Assembly (NCBI RefSeq): GCF_000151315.2
Contig: NW_011887294.1
Location: 184,232 to 248,231, forward strand
Source of the DNA: Capsaspora owczarzaki ATCC 30864
Taxonomy: Eukaryota > Opisthokonta > Filasterea
Length of the DNA stretch: 64,000 nt
Reading direction: 5' to 3'
Shown piece after piece: positions 30,066 to 42,098 of the stretch. The position numbers and the translations under genes are program-made. Positions within the stretch are counted from its first letter, which is position 1; the number at the start of each line of letters is the position of its first letter. The notes below the pieces were generated by a model that saw only the letters and a program-made list of their open reading frames with translations, made no database searches and was not told where the DNA came from.

Positions 30066-32418
30066 ACGAGGGATTTTTTGGGCGGTAAACCTGCCTCTGC
30101 GGATGACGAGATCGGAAGAGAGACGACGGACGGGAGACGAGAAAATGACTGCAAAGAGAGCGACGAAATGGAACGATTGAGGCTGGATGAGACATCACGC
30201 TCCTTCACTCCAGTGTCCCCTTCAATTGGAATGTCGACCGAGTTGGTCACTTCCTTCACGGGCAAAGGGTTGGTGCTGTACAAAACCAACGCGGTGCTGC
30301 CAATGCAGCAGACAACCCCGAGGACGAGAATGAGAATCGCAATGCGCCGTAGCCGAGGCTTGACGTCGGCGGCGCGCACCAGCACCAGGAAGGTCGACGC
30401 CGGGAGAATGTAGGCAAGCGACGTGCCCGTTGTAGAGCCGGTGAAGGAGAGAATAGTGGCGACCTCTGGAATGGCAAGAGCGACAATCAAGGCCGAGAAG
30501 ACAATGCCAGCAGTCAAGCCAAAGAAGCGAGCGCCGGGAATGACGGGCTCTGGTGCCGCGGCTGATTGCAGGACATCCGGAGTTGTGCTCGCGGGCGCAT
30601 TCGGGACAAAGATGAGGGTATTGAGCGCGGCGCGGCATGGGTAGACGGTGATTGGGAAGGAAAAGATGATGGAGATGGAGAAGCCTGGAAAATAAGCGCA
30701 AGAGGTGAGCATTCAACAGATGGTGTAGGGAGGCACTGGAGAGACACTGTGACTCGTACCGAGTTTGAGAATGTCAAAGAAAACAACACCGTCAGGAAAG
30801 TTGTTCAGCAGGTCACCATCAATGTCCACGTGAGAGAAGGCAATGTAGCCAAAGACGCCGACCTGACCATCGACCAGAGTGAGACCTCAACACGGCAGTT
30901 CAAGAGACAGCTTGCAGCTGAAAGACTTACAGCTGAATACAAGAATGAGGCCAGAAAGATGGAATAGTTGATGACAGTGTTCATGGCCTTGTGGTTTGGG
31001 TTGGGCAGACCAGCGTACACGGCAAACACGCCGCTGTGAAAGGAAAGAAAATCAAGTCGACTGCGTCAGAAACGAACAAGAGCGCAGCCACAAAACAGAG
31101 AAACAAAGAGCTTAGAGCGCCTCGTACAACTGGCAGGTATAGGCAAGAGAGAAGATGGGGAGCGTCAAGAGAAAGCCGCTCGGATCAAACCACTTCAATT
31201 CGCTCGAGGGAGCGCCCTCGGGTGCTTGCTCTGCCTCCGATGGGCTGGCAATGCTGTAGATGAGCGCAACGATAAAGCAGCCATAGAATCCCAGGCTGAT
31301 TGCGTTGAGCGGGCTCAAGCTCGAGACGTTTCTGTGCGTTCAATGAAAACAAAAGAGCGACAGTGAGTGAATTTCGTTGCATTGCGAATGCGTGTGGGGA
31401 ATTGATGAACGAGTGAGTTGAGCAATAGGACGATCCTCCACTGTTTCTTGTGAACAAAGAACTGCTCGTTTCTTCTGCACCAGTGACGAGAGGTTCCTCT
31501 TCGCCTGTCTTCTGTTTTCTTCTTGAACTGTTCGTTCGTTCGTTCGTTCGTTCGTTCGTTCGTTCGTTCAGCACCAGTGGGAACTGAGTTTGTGGTTCCT
31601 CGCGTTGTCAATCTTCGACGAATGCGATGTCTTCACTCGCTGCTTGAGCAAAACAAACACACGAACAAACACACGACGACGACGAGTGCATTGGTTGTTG
31701 TTGTCGTTGTCGTCGTCGTCATCGTCGTCGTCGTTGGTGACAATGATGACTTGTGAAAATGATCACCACTGTGATTGTGGTTCCGTTGCGAAGGGCGTGA
31801 AAGATGGAAAAAAGCATCAAAGACCACTCAAAACGAGCTTTGGTTACCGCATGAGACTGAGCGGGAAGACGACGGCGACTGCCAGGATGGACATGACTGG
31901 AGTGCGCAGTGCGACTGCGGACTGGTCTGGGAAGAACCAGACAGAGGCGAATCGCGGCAGTATGTCGGCGACAATGGCAAAGAAGGCGACGCACGAGCCC
32001 AGCAACAGGCCAATGATGCAGACCTCGACGGCGAGCTTGCCCCACTTGCCTAGAAGCGGGGATGGAATGAATCAAAAACATACAAGCAAGAGATTGAGAG
32101 TGAGTGAGTGAGTGAGTGAGTGAGTGAGACTGAGGCAGGGTGACAGAAGCAACAGAAGCAAAAAGAGAGCCCCCGAACCATGAGCCTGGAGACCGAGCGC
32201 CTCGAACTGCCAGAGACGCGCGACGAGTGCAGCATGAGCTTGCAGGAGATGAGCGAGAGGAAGGTTGCGAGGAGCGAGAGGAACATGCCGAACGCCAGGC
32301 CGCACTGGTAGAAGCACAATGGCATTGCCAGCAGACTCACGCCCATGATGCTGTTGGTCAGATTGAAGATGCCCCCGAACAGCGCTCGCGGCGGAAGAAG
32401 GTTTAGCAGGAAGCTCAT
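30053..32418 (-). CDS. SLC38/AAAP-type sodium-coupled amino acid transporter
   Basis: Six exons: 32179-32418, 31848-32049, 31128-31331, 30931-31033, 30760-30862 and 30053-30684. They give about 494 aa with some ten to eleven hydrophobic segments. The first helix has the AAAP signature (NLTNSIMGVSLLAMP). Later segments include GKWGKLAVEVCIIGLLLGS, IFSLAYTCQ, the GYIAF loop and ARFFGLTAGIVFSALIVALA. The layout fits SLC38A7/A8-like transporters that carry glutamine and other neutral amino acids across plasma or lysosomal membrane. The cytosolic C-terminal tail is Ser-rich. Near 32215 the first exon's frame runs out of family homology and continues in the next frame, where a FEALGLQAHG motif is present. 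One base appears to be missing, by mutation or assembly error. All other exon phases agree. Confidence 0.82.
31527..31570. repeat. TTCG tetranucleotide microsatellite
   Basis: About ten GTTC/TTCG units inside the roughly 516-nt second intron of the transporter gene. Confidence 0.92.
32097..32129. repeat. GAGT tetranucleotide microsatellite
   Basis: About eight GAGT units in the first intron of the transporter gene. Confidence 0.9.
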
Positions 32419-33211
32419 TCGTGCGCGGTTCGCCAGAGTGGAAGGGAAAGGGGAGAGGTGGGGTGGTGAGTGGATTGATAGGATTGATAGGATTGGGATT
32501 GCAAAGTCGCTCAGAATTGATGAATAAGAATGGAAGTGCACAAAGCAAAACTGAGGACTGAAATTGCTAAATCTTGCAGCAGAATATTCACTTCACTCTT
32601 GTTTCTGGATTTCTGAGGTGAGGTTGTTCAATTTTTCCCCCATCAACAATATCAACAATGGGAGCCGATTCGATTAGACGCGTTTCTGGGCCGCTGTTGG
32701 GCTGTCACTCCGACAAACACGAAGCTGGAGACAACACGAAGACTGTCCTAATATGACGCAGCAAGCGACCCCTCGAAGCTCGTGTGGTCATGAAGTGAGC
32801 GGCGATTGTCACGAAACACAGCAAACGCAGCTTCTAGAATTTGCACAGCTTGAATTTGTCCATCGGCATAGAGCAGCAGCATCAGCCCTCGGAGTGACAA
32901 ATGGGCAGTTTGCAAAGTTGCATAGCGCAGCCGCGGACTGGGACTGACGAGCAGGTCAGCAACTCGGACGATTCATTCACTGAACGAAACGAGAATAATG
33001 AGAGCTTGGATCAGGACCTCTCTCAACTCAAACGACCACATAGAGCAGCACACCGACAATTTTTTGCCCAGAATGAAAATAGACGTGGGCTTGAAACGCA
33101 AATTGAAACGACATTGAAGAGAAAGGGACGGTGAGAGAATCGAGTGACGAGACAATGGAGCACAGCACAAACCGCTTATTTGCTCATATTCTTATTTTCA
33201 GGTCCGGCATC
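32419..33211. other. Divergent upstream region of transporter and ROCO genes
   Basis: About 790 bp between two divergent start codons. An acceptor-like TTATTTTCAG at 33191-33200 lies just before the ROCO start, suggesting an intron in its 5' UTR. Short open frames (such as 32753-32947) show no domain and I do not support them as genes. Confidence 0.45.
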
Positions 33212-36200
33212 ATGACTGACCAAGAGATGACGGCAACGCAGCGCGAGCTGTATGAGCAAGTCCAGAATGCGAGCGGTACACTCAGGTAAGAATGGCAAAG
33301 AGTCAGAAAGACGAAAGGGTTGGATTACGATGCTGACAAAGAGTCGAGTGTAGCATCCAACGTCAACAGATCGGCCAAGCTGAAGCGCTGGCAATTGCAA
33401 GAGCACTCGAAGTCAACCAGAGGCTCACCAAGCTCAGGTAAGTCGACTGCCAGATTGAGTGACAGATTTGGGTTGCCGAATCGCGGTGCTTACGACAGGG
33501 TGACAGCTTAAGATGGAACGAGATTGATGAAACCGGAGCGAACGCGATTGCTGAAGCACTCAGGGAGAACGCAACGCTCACCCAGCTCGAGTAAGTTGAC
33601 TTCCAGTGAGATCGACTGACGCTTCAAAGTTTCCTAATCCTCGTGCTGACAAACGCTTGACAGCCTGCACAACAATCAAATTGGTGCTTCTGGAGCGCGC
33701 GCAATCGCTGAAGCACTCAGGGTGAACAAGACGCTCACCCAGCTCGAGTAAGTTGACTCCCAGCGATGATGAAATCGACTGACGCATCAGAGGTTCCCAA
33801 TCGTGGTGCTGACAATAGCTCGACAGCCTGCACAACAATCAAATTGGTGCTGCTGGAGCGAGCGCAATCGCTGAAGCACTCACGGTGAACGGAACGCTCA
33901 CCCAGCTCGGGTAAGTCGACTGGTAGCGATGAATGACATCATTCATCGAATGACAGCGCGGCTGCCGATTTGTGGTACTCACAACGAGTTGACAGCTTAA
34001 GTTCGAACGGGATTGGCGTTGGTGGAGCGAACGCGATTGCTGTAGCACTCAGGGAGAACGCAACGCTCACCCAGCTCGAGTAAGTTGACTTCCAGTGAGA
34101 TCGACTGACGCATCAAAGTTTCCTAATCCTCGTGCTGACAAACGCTTGACAGCCTGCACAACAATCAAATTGGTGCTTCTGGAGCGCGCGCAATCGCTGA
34201 AGCACTCAGGGTGAACAAGACGCTCACCCAGCTCGAGTAAGTTGACTCCCAGCGATGATGAAATCGACTGACGCATCAGAGGTTCCGAATCGTGGTGCTG
34301 ACAATAGCTTGACAGCCTGCACAACAATCGTATTGGTGATGATGGAGCGGAGGCACTTGCCGAAGTACTCAAGGTGAACGCAACGCTCATCCAACTGCAG
34401 TAAGTTGATTGCTAGTGATGAGTGAGATCGATTGACAAATCCGCTACCTCATCCATGCACTAATGATTTGGCAACAGCCTGCGCACCACTTGGATGTCTA
34501 ATAGTGGAGCGCAGGCAATTGCCAAAGCACTCATCGTGAACTCGAGGCTCTCCGAGCTCGAGTAAGTTGACGGCCAGTGATGAATGACATTGAGTTACAG
34601 ATCAGAGCTGTTGAATTGTGTCCTAACGATGGCTTGACAGTCTATACGATAATCACATTGGTGATGATGCAAAGCAAGCCATTGCTAAAGCACTGCTATT
34701 CAACTCGACAATGAAAGGCCTCGAGTATGTAGCTTGCCATTCGTCATCTGCATTGAGTTTTGGCGTGATTTGCTGATTCGCTTGTAGTCTTGATATCGAT
34801 CGACAGACAAAGCCATCAGCAGACCTTTTTCTGCAGCTAACCAAGCTTCGTGAAGCAATTAACGAGTCAAGGTGACCGCTTAGAACGACCTGCACTGGAT
34901 GTTGTCTTCATTAGTTCTAACTGCATTACAATGGGTTTCATAGCGGAACTAAAGATCTTGAGTATGAGCTTGCAACGTGACTTCATGTAATTCGACGGTG
35001 ATCATTGACACTTGCGTAGCTTGAGCGGACTACAGGTTGCACCGTACTTGCAGACGATCCTCCAAGGTGTGCAAACCACCCGGATTGTGAAACTTTGGTA
35101 AGTCGGGAAGAAGTTATGTTTGTTTCTTTGGAGTACGAATGGAGTGGCTTTGTATTTATGTTTGAATTACCAGGCTCAACAAGTGCCAGCTTGGAGACGC
35201 TGAGTGTCAAGTGATTGCAACCGAGCTGAGACTGAATACTTCATTGACCAGTCTCGAGTGAGGAGCCAAAATCTGTTGCTGCCTTGTTCTCATGATTTGT
35301 TGCTGACAATCAATTTCAGATTGACTGACAATCAGATCGGAGACGCTGGCGCGCTTTCCATCTCCGAAGCACTGCGAGAAAATAAGACTTTGCAAAGTCT
35401 CAAGTAAGCGTTTTAAATGTTGAATGCCCAGCACTGTCATTACTCACTGGGCAATCGTTAGTCTGACGAATAATCAGATCGGTTATGTGGAGGAAACAGT
35501 TCTGCGCCATCGTGTGAATCAGCAGTTTCAGCTGTAAGTTTCTTTTTTTTTTTGGTTCGAGTTATTCACCAACGACCCACTCTGCTCTCACTTTTCCTTC
35601 CAAATTCAGACGCATTGATGACCAGCGGCGATCTGGTTCTGTTCGATGCCAGGAAGTTCGCGTGGTCGTGCTTGGCGATCCTTCAGTCGGCAAGACCTCA
35701 CTTGTTAGGGGAATCGCCGACGGTTATGTTCGACAGGCCTTCTCCAATGTGTTTAATCTTGCCAAATCCACCGATGGTATTGATATTTCAACAGTCGTTC
35801 TGCGTGAAAAAGGCGAATCCCCAATGATTTTGATCATTTGGGATTTCGCTGGTCAAGAAGTCTATCTGGTTTCGCACCAGTTCTTTCTTCGTGAACGAAC
35901 AGTCTACCTGGTCCTGTTTGACGCGCGGGAAGAGTTATCCCTCAATTCGCGCCTTGCCTTTTGGCTACGCAGCTTGCACGCTTGCGTTCCCAACGCCGAT
36001 ATCATTCTCGTTGGAACCCACATTGATGATCCGTCATACACTTCGGAGCGGCAGCAAGAGCAACACCACAATCTTGCTAATTTGCTCAACACCTTACAAG
36101 AATCAAGTGTTTCGTTTAATGTGCGTTCGACCTTCTACATTAACGCGCGGAACTCTACGGGGGCACCGAGCATGCCGGAACTCAAGACTGCATTGTTTCA

Positions 36201-38648
36201 AGCCGGACAAAAGATGCCGTTTTACAATCAACCGGTGGATGGCCGATATCTTCAGTTCAGAGACTCGCTACGGAAGCAAGCCGATCAGCTGGCCGCCGAG
36301 AAAAAGCCACCCCTCTGTCGATGGCATGAAATTGTCAAGCTTGGCCAGTCGCAGAATCTCAGCGGGCAAGCAATCGATGAATTCATGCAGCTCATGCGTT
36401 TTCAAGGCTGGCTCGTCTTCCATCGTCTCGCCAATTCGGCTACCCCAGGCACGTCCAATGTTCCCGCGCTGCAACCTGCTACTCTCCTCGCTTCGTTGGA
36501 CGACATTGTCATCTTGAACCCTCAATGGTTCACGAAAACAGTCCTGACTGGAGTGATTACCCAGAAACCTCAAGATCGATGGGTCAAGGATGGCATCGTG
36601 ACTCGAGAGAATCTGCTTCGAAACGCTTGGAAGGGCATCGATTCTACGATTTGTGATCAGTTTGTGCTGCTTCTTCAGCGATACGAGCTCTTGTACAAGA
36701 TGAGCGATGCCGATCACCCTGGAGCCGATTCTGCTTCAAGCGCAGGCACTCGCTATGTCATCCCTTCGTACCTGCCAGCCTACAAATCCGACCCTAGTAG
36801 ATGGTCTCTGAAGCCTGCAGCGGGCGAGCCACATGAAGTTGCTATTGTGATGGAGACCAAGTTTTTGCTGGAGGGATTTTTCGCGAGGCTGGTTGTGCGC
36901 TTTCACGAGCGGCAATTTAGTTTGACGGCGTGGAAAGATGCTGTTCTGGTCAATTACGGCGGTCCTCGAGCACTACTCCGTGTTCATCGAAACGATTCCA
37001 ATGTGCGCCTCGAGTTTACCGCTCGCGGGCAACATCCAGAGAAACTGCTTCCAACTCTGATTGAGATATTGGACAAGCTCAGCTCGGATTGGTATCCTGG
37101 AATCTCGTGGGAAACCTACCTGCGCTGTCCCATGCAGGTGCCTCATGACAAACCGTGCAGGTGGCTGCTCCGACCTCAAGTTCGAGACGCGGTGATTGAC
37201 AAGATGAAAAACTTATCTTGTTCGCACACGCACATCACGTTTCCAAAGGAGGAATGGCTTCCAGTTCTCCACTCGCTTTTGCAGCGTCGCTTGAACGCTG
37301 TTTCGCAACCTACGCCGGAGGATGTCGAAGCGCTCCGGCAACTCAAGCAGCAACCGGCACCGGCGAGCGAGATCCAAACAGCAGCCACGCAAGTTGCATC
37401 ACTTGTCGCAGCACAACTGATTGCATCTGGAACGCAAACATTGCAGGAAGTTGGTGCGGCGACCATCCATTCTGTTCGCGAAGTCAAAAAGCAACTGACT
37501 TCCTCTGGAGTGCAGCAGCTTCAAAATATTGCCGCTCAGTCAGCGCAGGACTTGCAGCGTTTCAATAGGGCTTTGGATGGCATCATCGAATCGATTTCAA
37601 CTGCAGTCAAATCTGATCCTGTCGCGTGTGATCGGCTGATCCTGTCTACAGTTTTGAGGCGCATTGATGAGCTTGCCAAAGCTTTGGATTCGCGGTTCGA
37701 TGCGGCAGAATCCCTGCAACAGGAGCAGAAAGACGAAATCGCTCGTTTTTTCACGAGTCAAGTCCAAATGCAGCTGGACTTGTTGGACAAACCATGCCCC
37801 TTGTTGTTTGTCGTGGTACCTCCGCCCAAGAAGTGGCATTCCAAACTCACGGATCTTTACAAGTCAAGCCACACTGCGCACCTGCTATGCGCTCACATGG
37901 GTACCAACAGCCAGCCCGAGTGGCATCGTATCGACCACCATCCAGGCTACGCCATTGAAGATCTTCCCCGTTGGCTCAGGGATTATGGTTCTCGTGTTCG
38001 AAGTCTGCTTCGGTTGGTGCGTCCGTTCTTGAAGCTGGCCAGTTTGGCCGGTGCACCAAATGTAACGGGTGCGGTTGATTCGGCAATCAATGCGTTGCAA
38101 GACCCGCTCAAAGCTCTTCCGTATTTGCAGCGATTGCTCGACCACGCTGATCAGAAAAACGGTTCCAGCGCGAAAGGAGAGCAGCCGGCGCATGCATCTG
38201 CTGTTTCCTCAGAAGTACACACTCTTCCCAAGCGGCAGCAAGGGAATGGGCTGCTTTTCTGTCCCAGACAGACGAGTACAAGTCCTTTGCTGGTTTGGAG
38301 CGAGCTGTTGTGCTCAGCACGGGTGAGGTTCGTTGGGTCTGTCCGAAGCATGCGCAAGATCCTATCTATTGCACCAGCTCCTTCTCGAGCAGTTCGTTCG
38401 CTGGCAATGCGCCAAGCAGCTCTTCCAGTATTAATGTTGCAAGCAGTTCCTCCGCCGCGTTCTCGATCAGCAGCAATTCCAATAGCAATGCTCCAAGCAG
38501 CTCTTCCGCAGGCACATCGAGCAACACTCCCAGCATCGCTGCCCCTGGCAATGGTACAGGCAACTCTTCCGTTGGCAATGCCGCAAGCAGCTCTTCCAAC
38601 GTCAATGTTGCAAGCAGCTCCTCCGCGCCATCCGCTTCGACACCGTGA
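33212..38648 (+). CDS. ROCO protein: LRR array, Roc GTPase and COR domain
   Basis: LRR-containing GTPase of the ROCO (LRRK-like) family without a visible kinase. A first exon (33212-33285, MTDQEMTATQ) is followed by LRR exons at 33354-33437, 33507-33590, 33664-33747, 33827-33910, 33996-34079, 34153-34236, 34316-34399, 34478-34561, 34641-34724 and 34788-34871. Next come a micro-exon (34944-34961) and exons 35020-35097, 35174-35257, 35320-35403 and 35462-35533, then a long exon from 35610. Twelve exons are exactly 84 nt, each one 28-residue RNI/NLR-type LRR (NxIGxxGAxAIAEAL). Roc has GDPSVGKTS (G1), DFAGQ (G3) and VGTHID (G4). COR follows (GWLVFHRLA to YELLYK). Around 38150-38250 the frame shifts; downstream a conserved ROCO C-terminus (FAGLERAVVLSTGEVRWVCP) and Ser-rich tail end at 38648. 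ROCO GTPases act as dimerising signalling switches; the LRRs presumably bind ligands. Confidence 0.88.
33507..34484 (+). repeat. Tandem duplication of a three-exon LRR cassette, period 489 bp
   Basis: The three exons at 33507, 33664 and 33827 recur at 33996, 34153 and 34316, all with offset 489. Identity is near-perfect over about 33538-33840 versus 34027-34327, including the introns, which differ by only a few bases. It falls off at both ends, as after an older duplication or partial gene conversion. Confidence 0.9.
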
Positions 38649-38952
38649 TACAGGCACGTCGTGCCCTAGTTTCCTTCTCCTCTTTCGTTCTTTTCTTGCT
38701 TTCTTTCTTCCAGTTTTGTTTCGTTCGTTCTTCTTTCTTTCGTTCGTTCTTTCTCTCTTGCTTTGTTGTTCTCGCATGAAAGTGTTCAGAAAAGTAGATT
38801 TCGCAAAATCTGCCAAAGATCGAATCCATTTACAACAAGTCTAAGATTGTGATATTCACTTCACTCACAACACGTCTCAACGGCTGAGAGGCGAGTCATT
38901 CTCAGTCGTGATTCTGTGTTGCTGACTGCAATTCATCCCTCCATCAATTGGG
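38649..38952. other. Intergenic region
   Basis: About 300 bp of TTC/TTCG-rich DNA. The ROCO frame 1 remains open without homology up to 38844, but the better-supported C-terminus ends at 38648. The region also holds the promoter of the SET-domain gene. Confidence 0.5.
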
Positions 38953-41296
38953 ATGCGTGGCTCGCGATTGCAGTGCATCGTCATCGCTGCTGCTGTCTGC
39001 AGCTTGACAGCACTCGCAGCAGCAGCATCAGCAGTGGTTGGATTAGAGTACACTGAAGCGAACAATGATCTCGACACTGGTGATCTGACGACAACTGACG
39101 CGCTCGCCCAACAGCAGTCTGTGCCTCCGCTCATGCAAGACGCACTGGACGAGTTCCTGCAATGGGCCAGCGAGGAAGGCATCGAAGTTGGCGAGTCGGA
39201 CGCTGGGGCAAAGACACTCGAGCTCCGATTGCACCCAACAATGGTCGGCCAGCAATTTAGCACAGTTGTAGCAATGCTCAATGCTCAACCACTCATCCGT
39301 ATTACTGTTGATGGTTGTCGTGTTTGATTTCGTGTTATTTCAGGGCTTGTCCATTTTCGCCAGTCAGGCCATTGAAGCATCAACCACCACACCGCTGTTG
39401 TCCGTCCCGCTGTCAACCTTCTTTGCAAGATTCACGCTTTTGGGTAGGTGCGGCTTTTGATGCCCGTTTATTCACAGCAGCAAAGTGCTCATGCGGGATT
39501 TTCCGCAGATTCGCCCATGATGGCTGCGTTAGCAGTCCGACCAGTCGCCCGTGAAGAGGCCAAGCTGTCACTATTGTTTCTATACGAGTATTTTGACCCG
39601 GATTCGTTCTGGCAACCCTGGTTTCAACTCTTCCCAAGGTAAGGCGAGATTCTATTGTGCAGCGGCTGGGCAAGAAAGCGCCCAGTTCCAGCCTCATGAA
39701 AATATGGAACTTTGTACTCGCAGAGAGCTCGACTGCGCTGGTTTCTGGGACGATTTGCTACTGATGGAGCTCGACAACACCAGCATCCGGGGTACGCAAG
39801 GTTTGAAAGTTGCTGGATTGTGTCACAACGCAGCTGATGTTGTGCTTTGTTCGCTGTTCCCAGACGCGATTCGCCAATTGGAAGCGCTCATCGAGTACGA
39901 GTACGACCAGCTTGACTTGCCAGCGTTACGATTAGTACGGCGTGGAATCGCATTCATCCATGTCTTCCCTCTTGGCTAACCTCCGATTGAATCACTCGCT
40001 GCGCAGAGATTTCCCGACTCGTTTGTTGCTGATCGCTTTTCTTACGACGACTTCAAGTGGGCGTTCATGGTGCTGGCATCTCGCGGACTGACAATGTCGG
40101 TGAACAACGCACCTTGCACGGTCATGATACCCTTTGTCGATTTCTTCAATCACAACGGGGCAAAGGTGAGCAGCTGTGACAATCTCTTCTCTGTGCTCTA
40201 CAACTGCTCTCTTTCTGACTGGTCTTCGCAGAGCATCGCCTTTTCCTACACTCGAAGAGCTGGCGACGCGTCCGACGTTTCCAGCGGGAACTACGACGAC
40301 TCTGTGGAAAATCTCAATTGCGCAGTGATCTCGGGCAACGAAACTTTTCTGCCTGGAGAGCAGGTGCGTGTTGCTCGAGTTGCTTTGCAGTTTGCCGAAT
40401 GATTCCCTCCAACACCTTGCTTATTTTTTGTTTTGGCTCTAACAGATGTTTCTCAACTACAAAGCACACTCCAATGAAGTGTTGCTGCTGCACTACGGGT
40501 TTGCTTTGCCGCACAACGAGCACGACACATTCCTCGTCCGATTGCACTTTGACCGTGAAAAGACCAATGATCCTCTCATGGATTTGCGCGAGCACCTCTT
40601 GGAATTGCGCGGCATCCAAGAGTAAGGCATAGGCTGGGTTTTGGTTCTCGTCGTAGTCTTTGAAACTTACTGTTTTGTGTTCAAACAGAAACCATCCCTT
40701 TTTGCTCCGCTGGCATGGCGATATTATTGATCCTGACATTCTTTTTGCGCTACGGGTCATGATTGCGACGAAAGGTGAGGTTTTCAGGTCGGAGGTTTCG
40801 CTCGAGTTTGTCCCACTCACGCCAGCTGTCCTTTGCTGCAGATCAACTCGATTTTTTACTCGAGGAAGGAATCGCAAGTAACAGCCCGTTTTCTGTCGAC
40901 TCGGAGCTTGTTGCCACGGTGCTTCTTCAACGCAGCTTGGAGCGAAACCAAGCAAAATTTGCGACAACCATTGAGGTAAAGAGCTGTTTCTGATTTCTTC
41001 TTTTATTCGTTCTGGATGGCTGAGACCCGATTGTGATACAGAGCGACGAGTTTGCCGAGCAGCGAGTGCTCCGTCGACTCGAGGAAACGGAGCCTGAATC
41101 GCCAGCAATGCGCGGATTGATTCGCGAGCTTCACGCCATCCGCTACCGAATGGGACAGAAGCGGTTGTTGGCGTTTGCACTCGCGCAGCTTGCACAGTTA
41201 CAAGCCGAGCTCGACTTGAATCGCATTACGCTCGATGCAACCTATCCATTTCAGAGGTTTCAGCAAAGTCTGCACGAGCAAGACTCTTCATCGTAA
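38953..41296 (+). CDS. SET-domain lysine/histidine methyltransferase (SETD3/LSMT type) with signal peptide
   Basis: Eleven exons: 38953-39321, 39344-39443, 39509-39638, 39724-39791, 39864-39934, 40007-40165, 40232-40363, 40446-40621, 40689-40774, 40842-40975 and 41042-41296. They join in phase to about 559 aa. The SET core appears in order: RGLSIFASQAIE with LSVPLS, then LSLLFLYEY with SFWQPWFQLFP, WDDLLLMEL, KWAFMVLASR, VDFFNHNGAK (family NHS motif), and MFLNYKAHSNEVLLLHYGF with the catalytic-type tyrosine. An LSMT-like helical substrate-binding C-terminal part follows. Family enzymes methylate Lys (Rubisco LSMT, SETD6) or actin His (SETD3). The N-terminus (MRGSRLQCIVIAAAVCSLTA) is a clear hydrophobic signal sequence followed by Ala-rich cleavage-like residues, odd for a usually cytosolic or nuclear enzyme. 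The first donor (39322) and its 22-nt intron are the least certain junction. Confidence 0.85.
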
Positions 41297-42098
41297 TACA
41301 TGCAGCACTGCTTCATTCGGCCATTTGATCACTCGTCTTATTCTGCGTGTCCCAAGTAACTCGAGCTGCCGCAACAAACCCTAAGGCGCTTTGCTTTGTT
41401 TTGCATTGATAATATACATCATATCATCCCAAAGCTAGATTCCAACAAAAATCATGGGATTCTCAGCGACCTCGACAGTGGTGGCCGTCTCATTGCCTCA
41501 GACGATGACCACCAGCACGAGGCGGACTGCCGCACTGGCGAACAGACTGCCACTCGGACGCCGGATCTGCACCGTTCTATCATCAGCTGCGTTGTTGCTT
41601 CCACGGCACATGTCCTCGTCCTCGTCGTCGCTGCAGCAGTCGTCGTTCGCACGAGGCTCGGGGACTGGGTCATCAGTCGCGATCGCCCTGCAGCCTCCAC
41701 CGCGAGCTGAACTCTATTCGACTGCGATTCGAACGAACAGCTGCCACCATCACTATAGCATGGCCCACAGTTATCACGGCAACAGACGCAATGGACCTGG
41801 GATGACGATGACGCGCGGATTGTCGACTCTCGCTGCCAACAGCATTGTCTTGGCACGGCGATCGTCAAGACAGAGCCTCACCGGACTCGACGAACAGGCC
41901 GAAATGGACGCGCAAGATCATTCCGAGTACGAGACCAGGCCAAATTCGATGAAAGCGCGTCGCGCAATACAGCGTTCAGCGAAAGGGAAGCGACCGGGAA
42001 GCGACCGAGCGATGCAACAGACGAGAGCCGGCGTTCTTCTGCCTCCAAGACCAAGCTAGCAAGAAATTCCAAAGGCAAAGCATCAAGACAACGACAAC
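41297..42098. other. Upstream region of the SUV3 gene; possible longer N-terminus
   Basis: An open frame at 41454-42059 starts MGFSATSTVV and is Ser/Arg-rich and mitochondrial-presequence-like, but it ends in a stop before the helicase frame. Another frame stays open into about 42230. No splice pair that joins either frame cleanly to the helicase was found, so the true start of the next gene could be upstream here. Confidence 0.35.

Noticed and set aside
32753-33134. Two short frames upstream of the ROCO start
   Set aside because: No domain, no splice-consistent link to the LRR exons; more likely 5' UTR or promoter.
38649-38844. Extension of the ROCO frame to 38844
   Set aside because: After about 38250 this frame shows only Ala/Pro/Arg repeats from Ser-rich DNA read out of frame, whereas another frame has the conserved ROCO C-terminus and stops at 38648.
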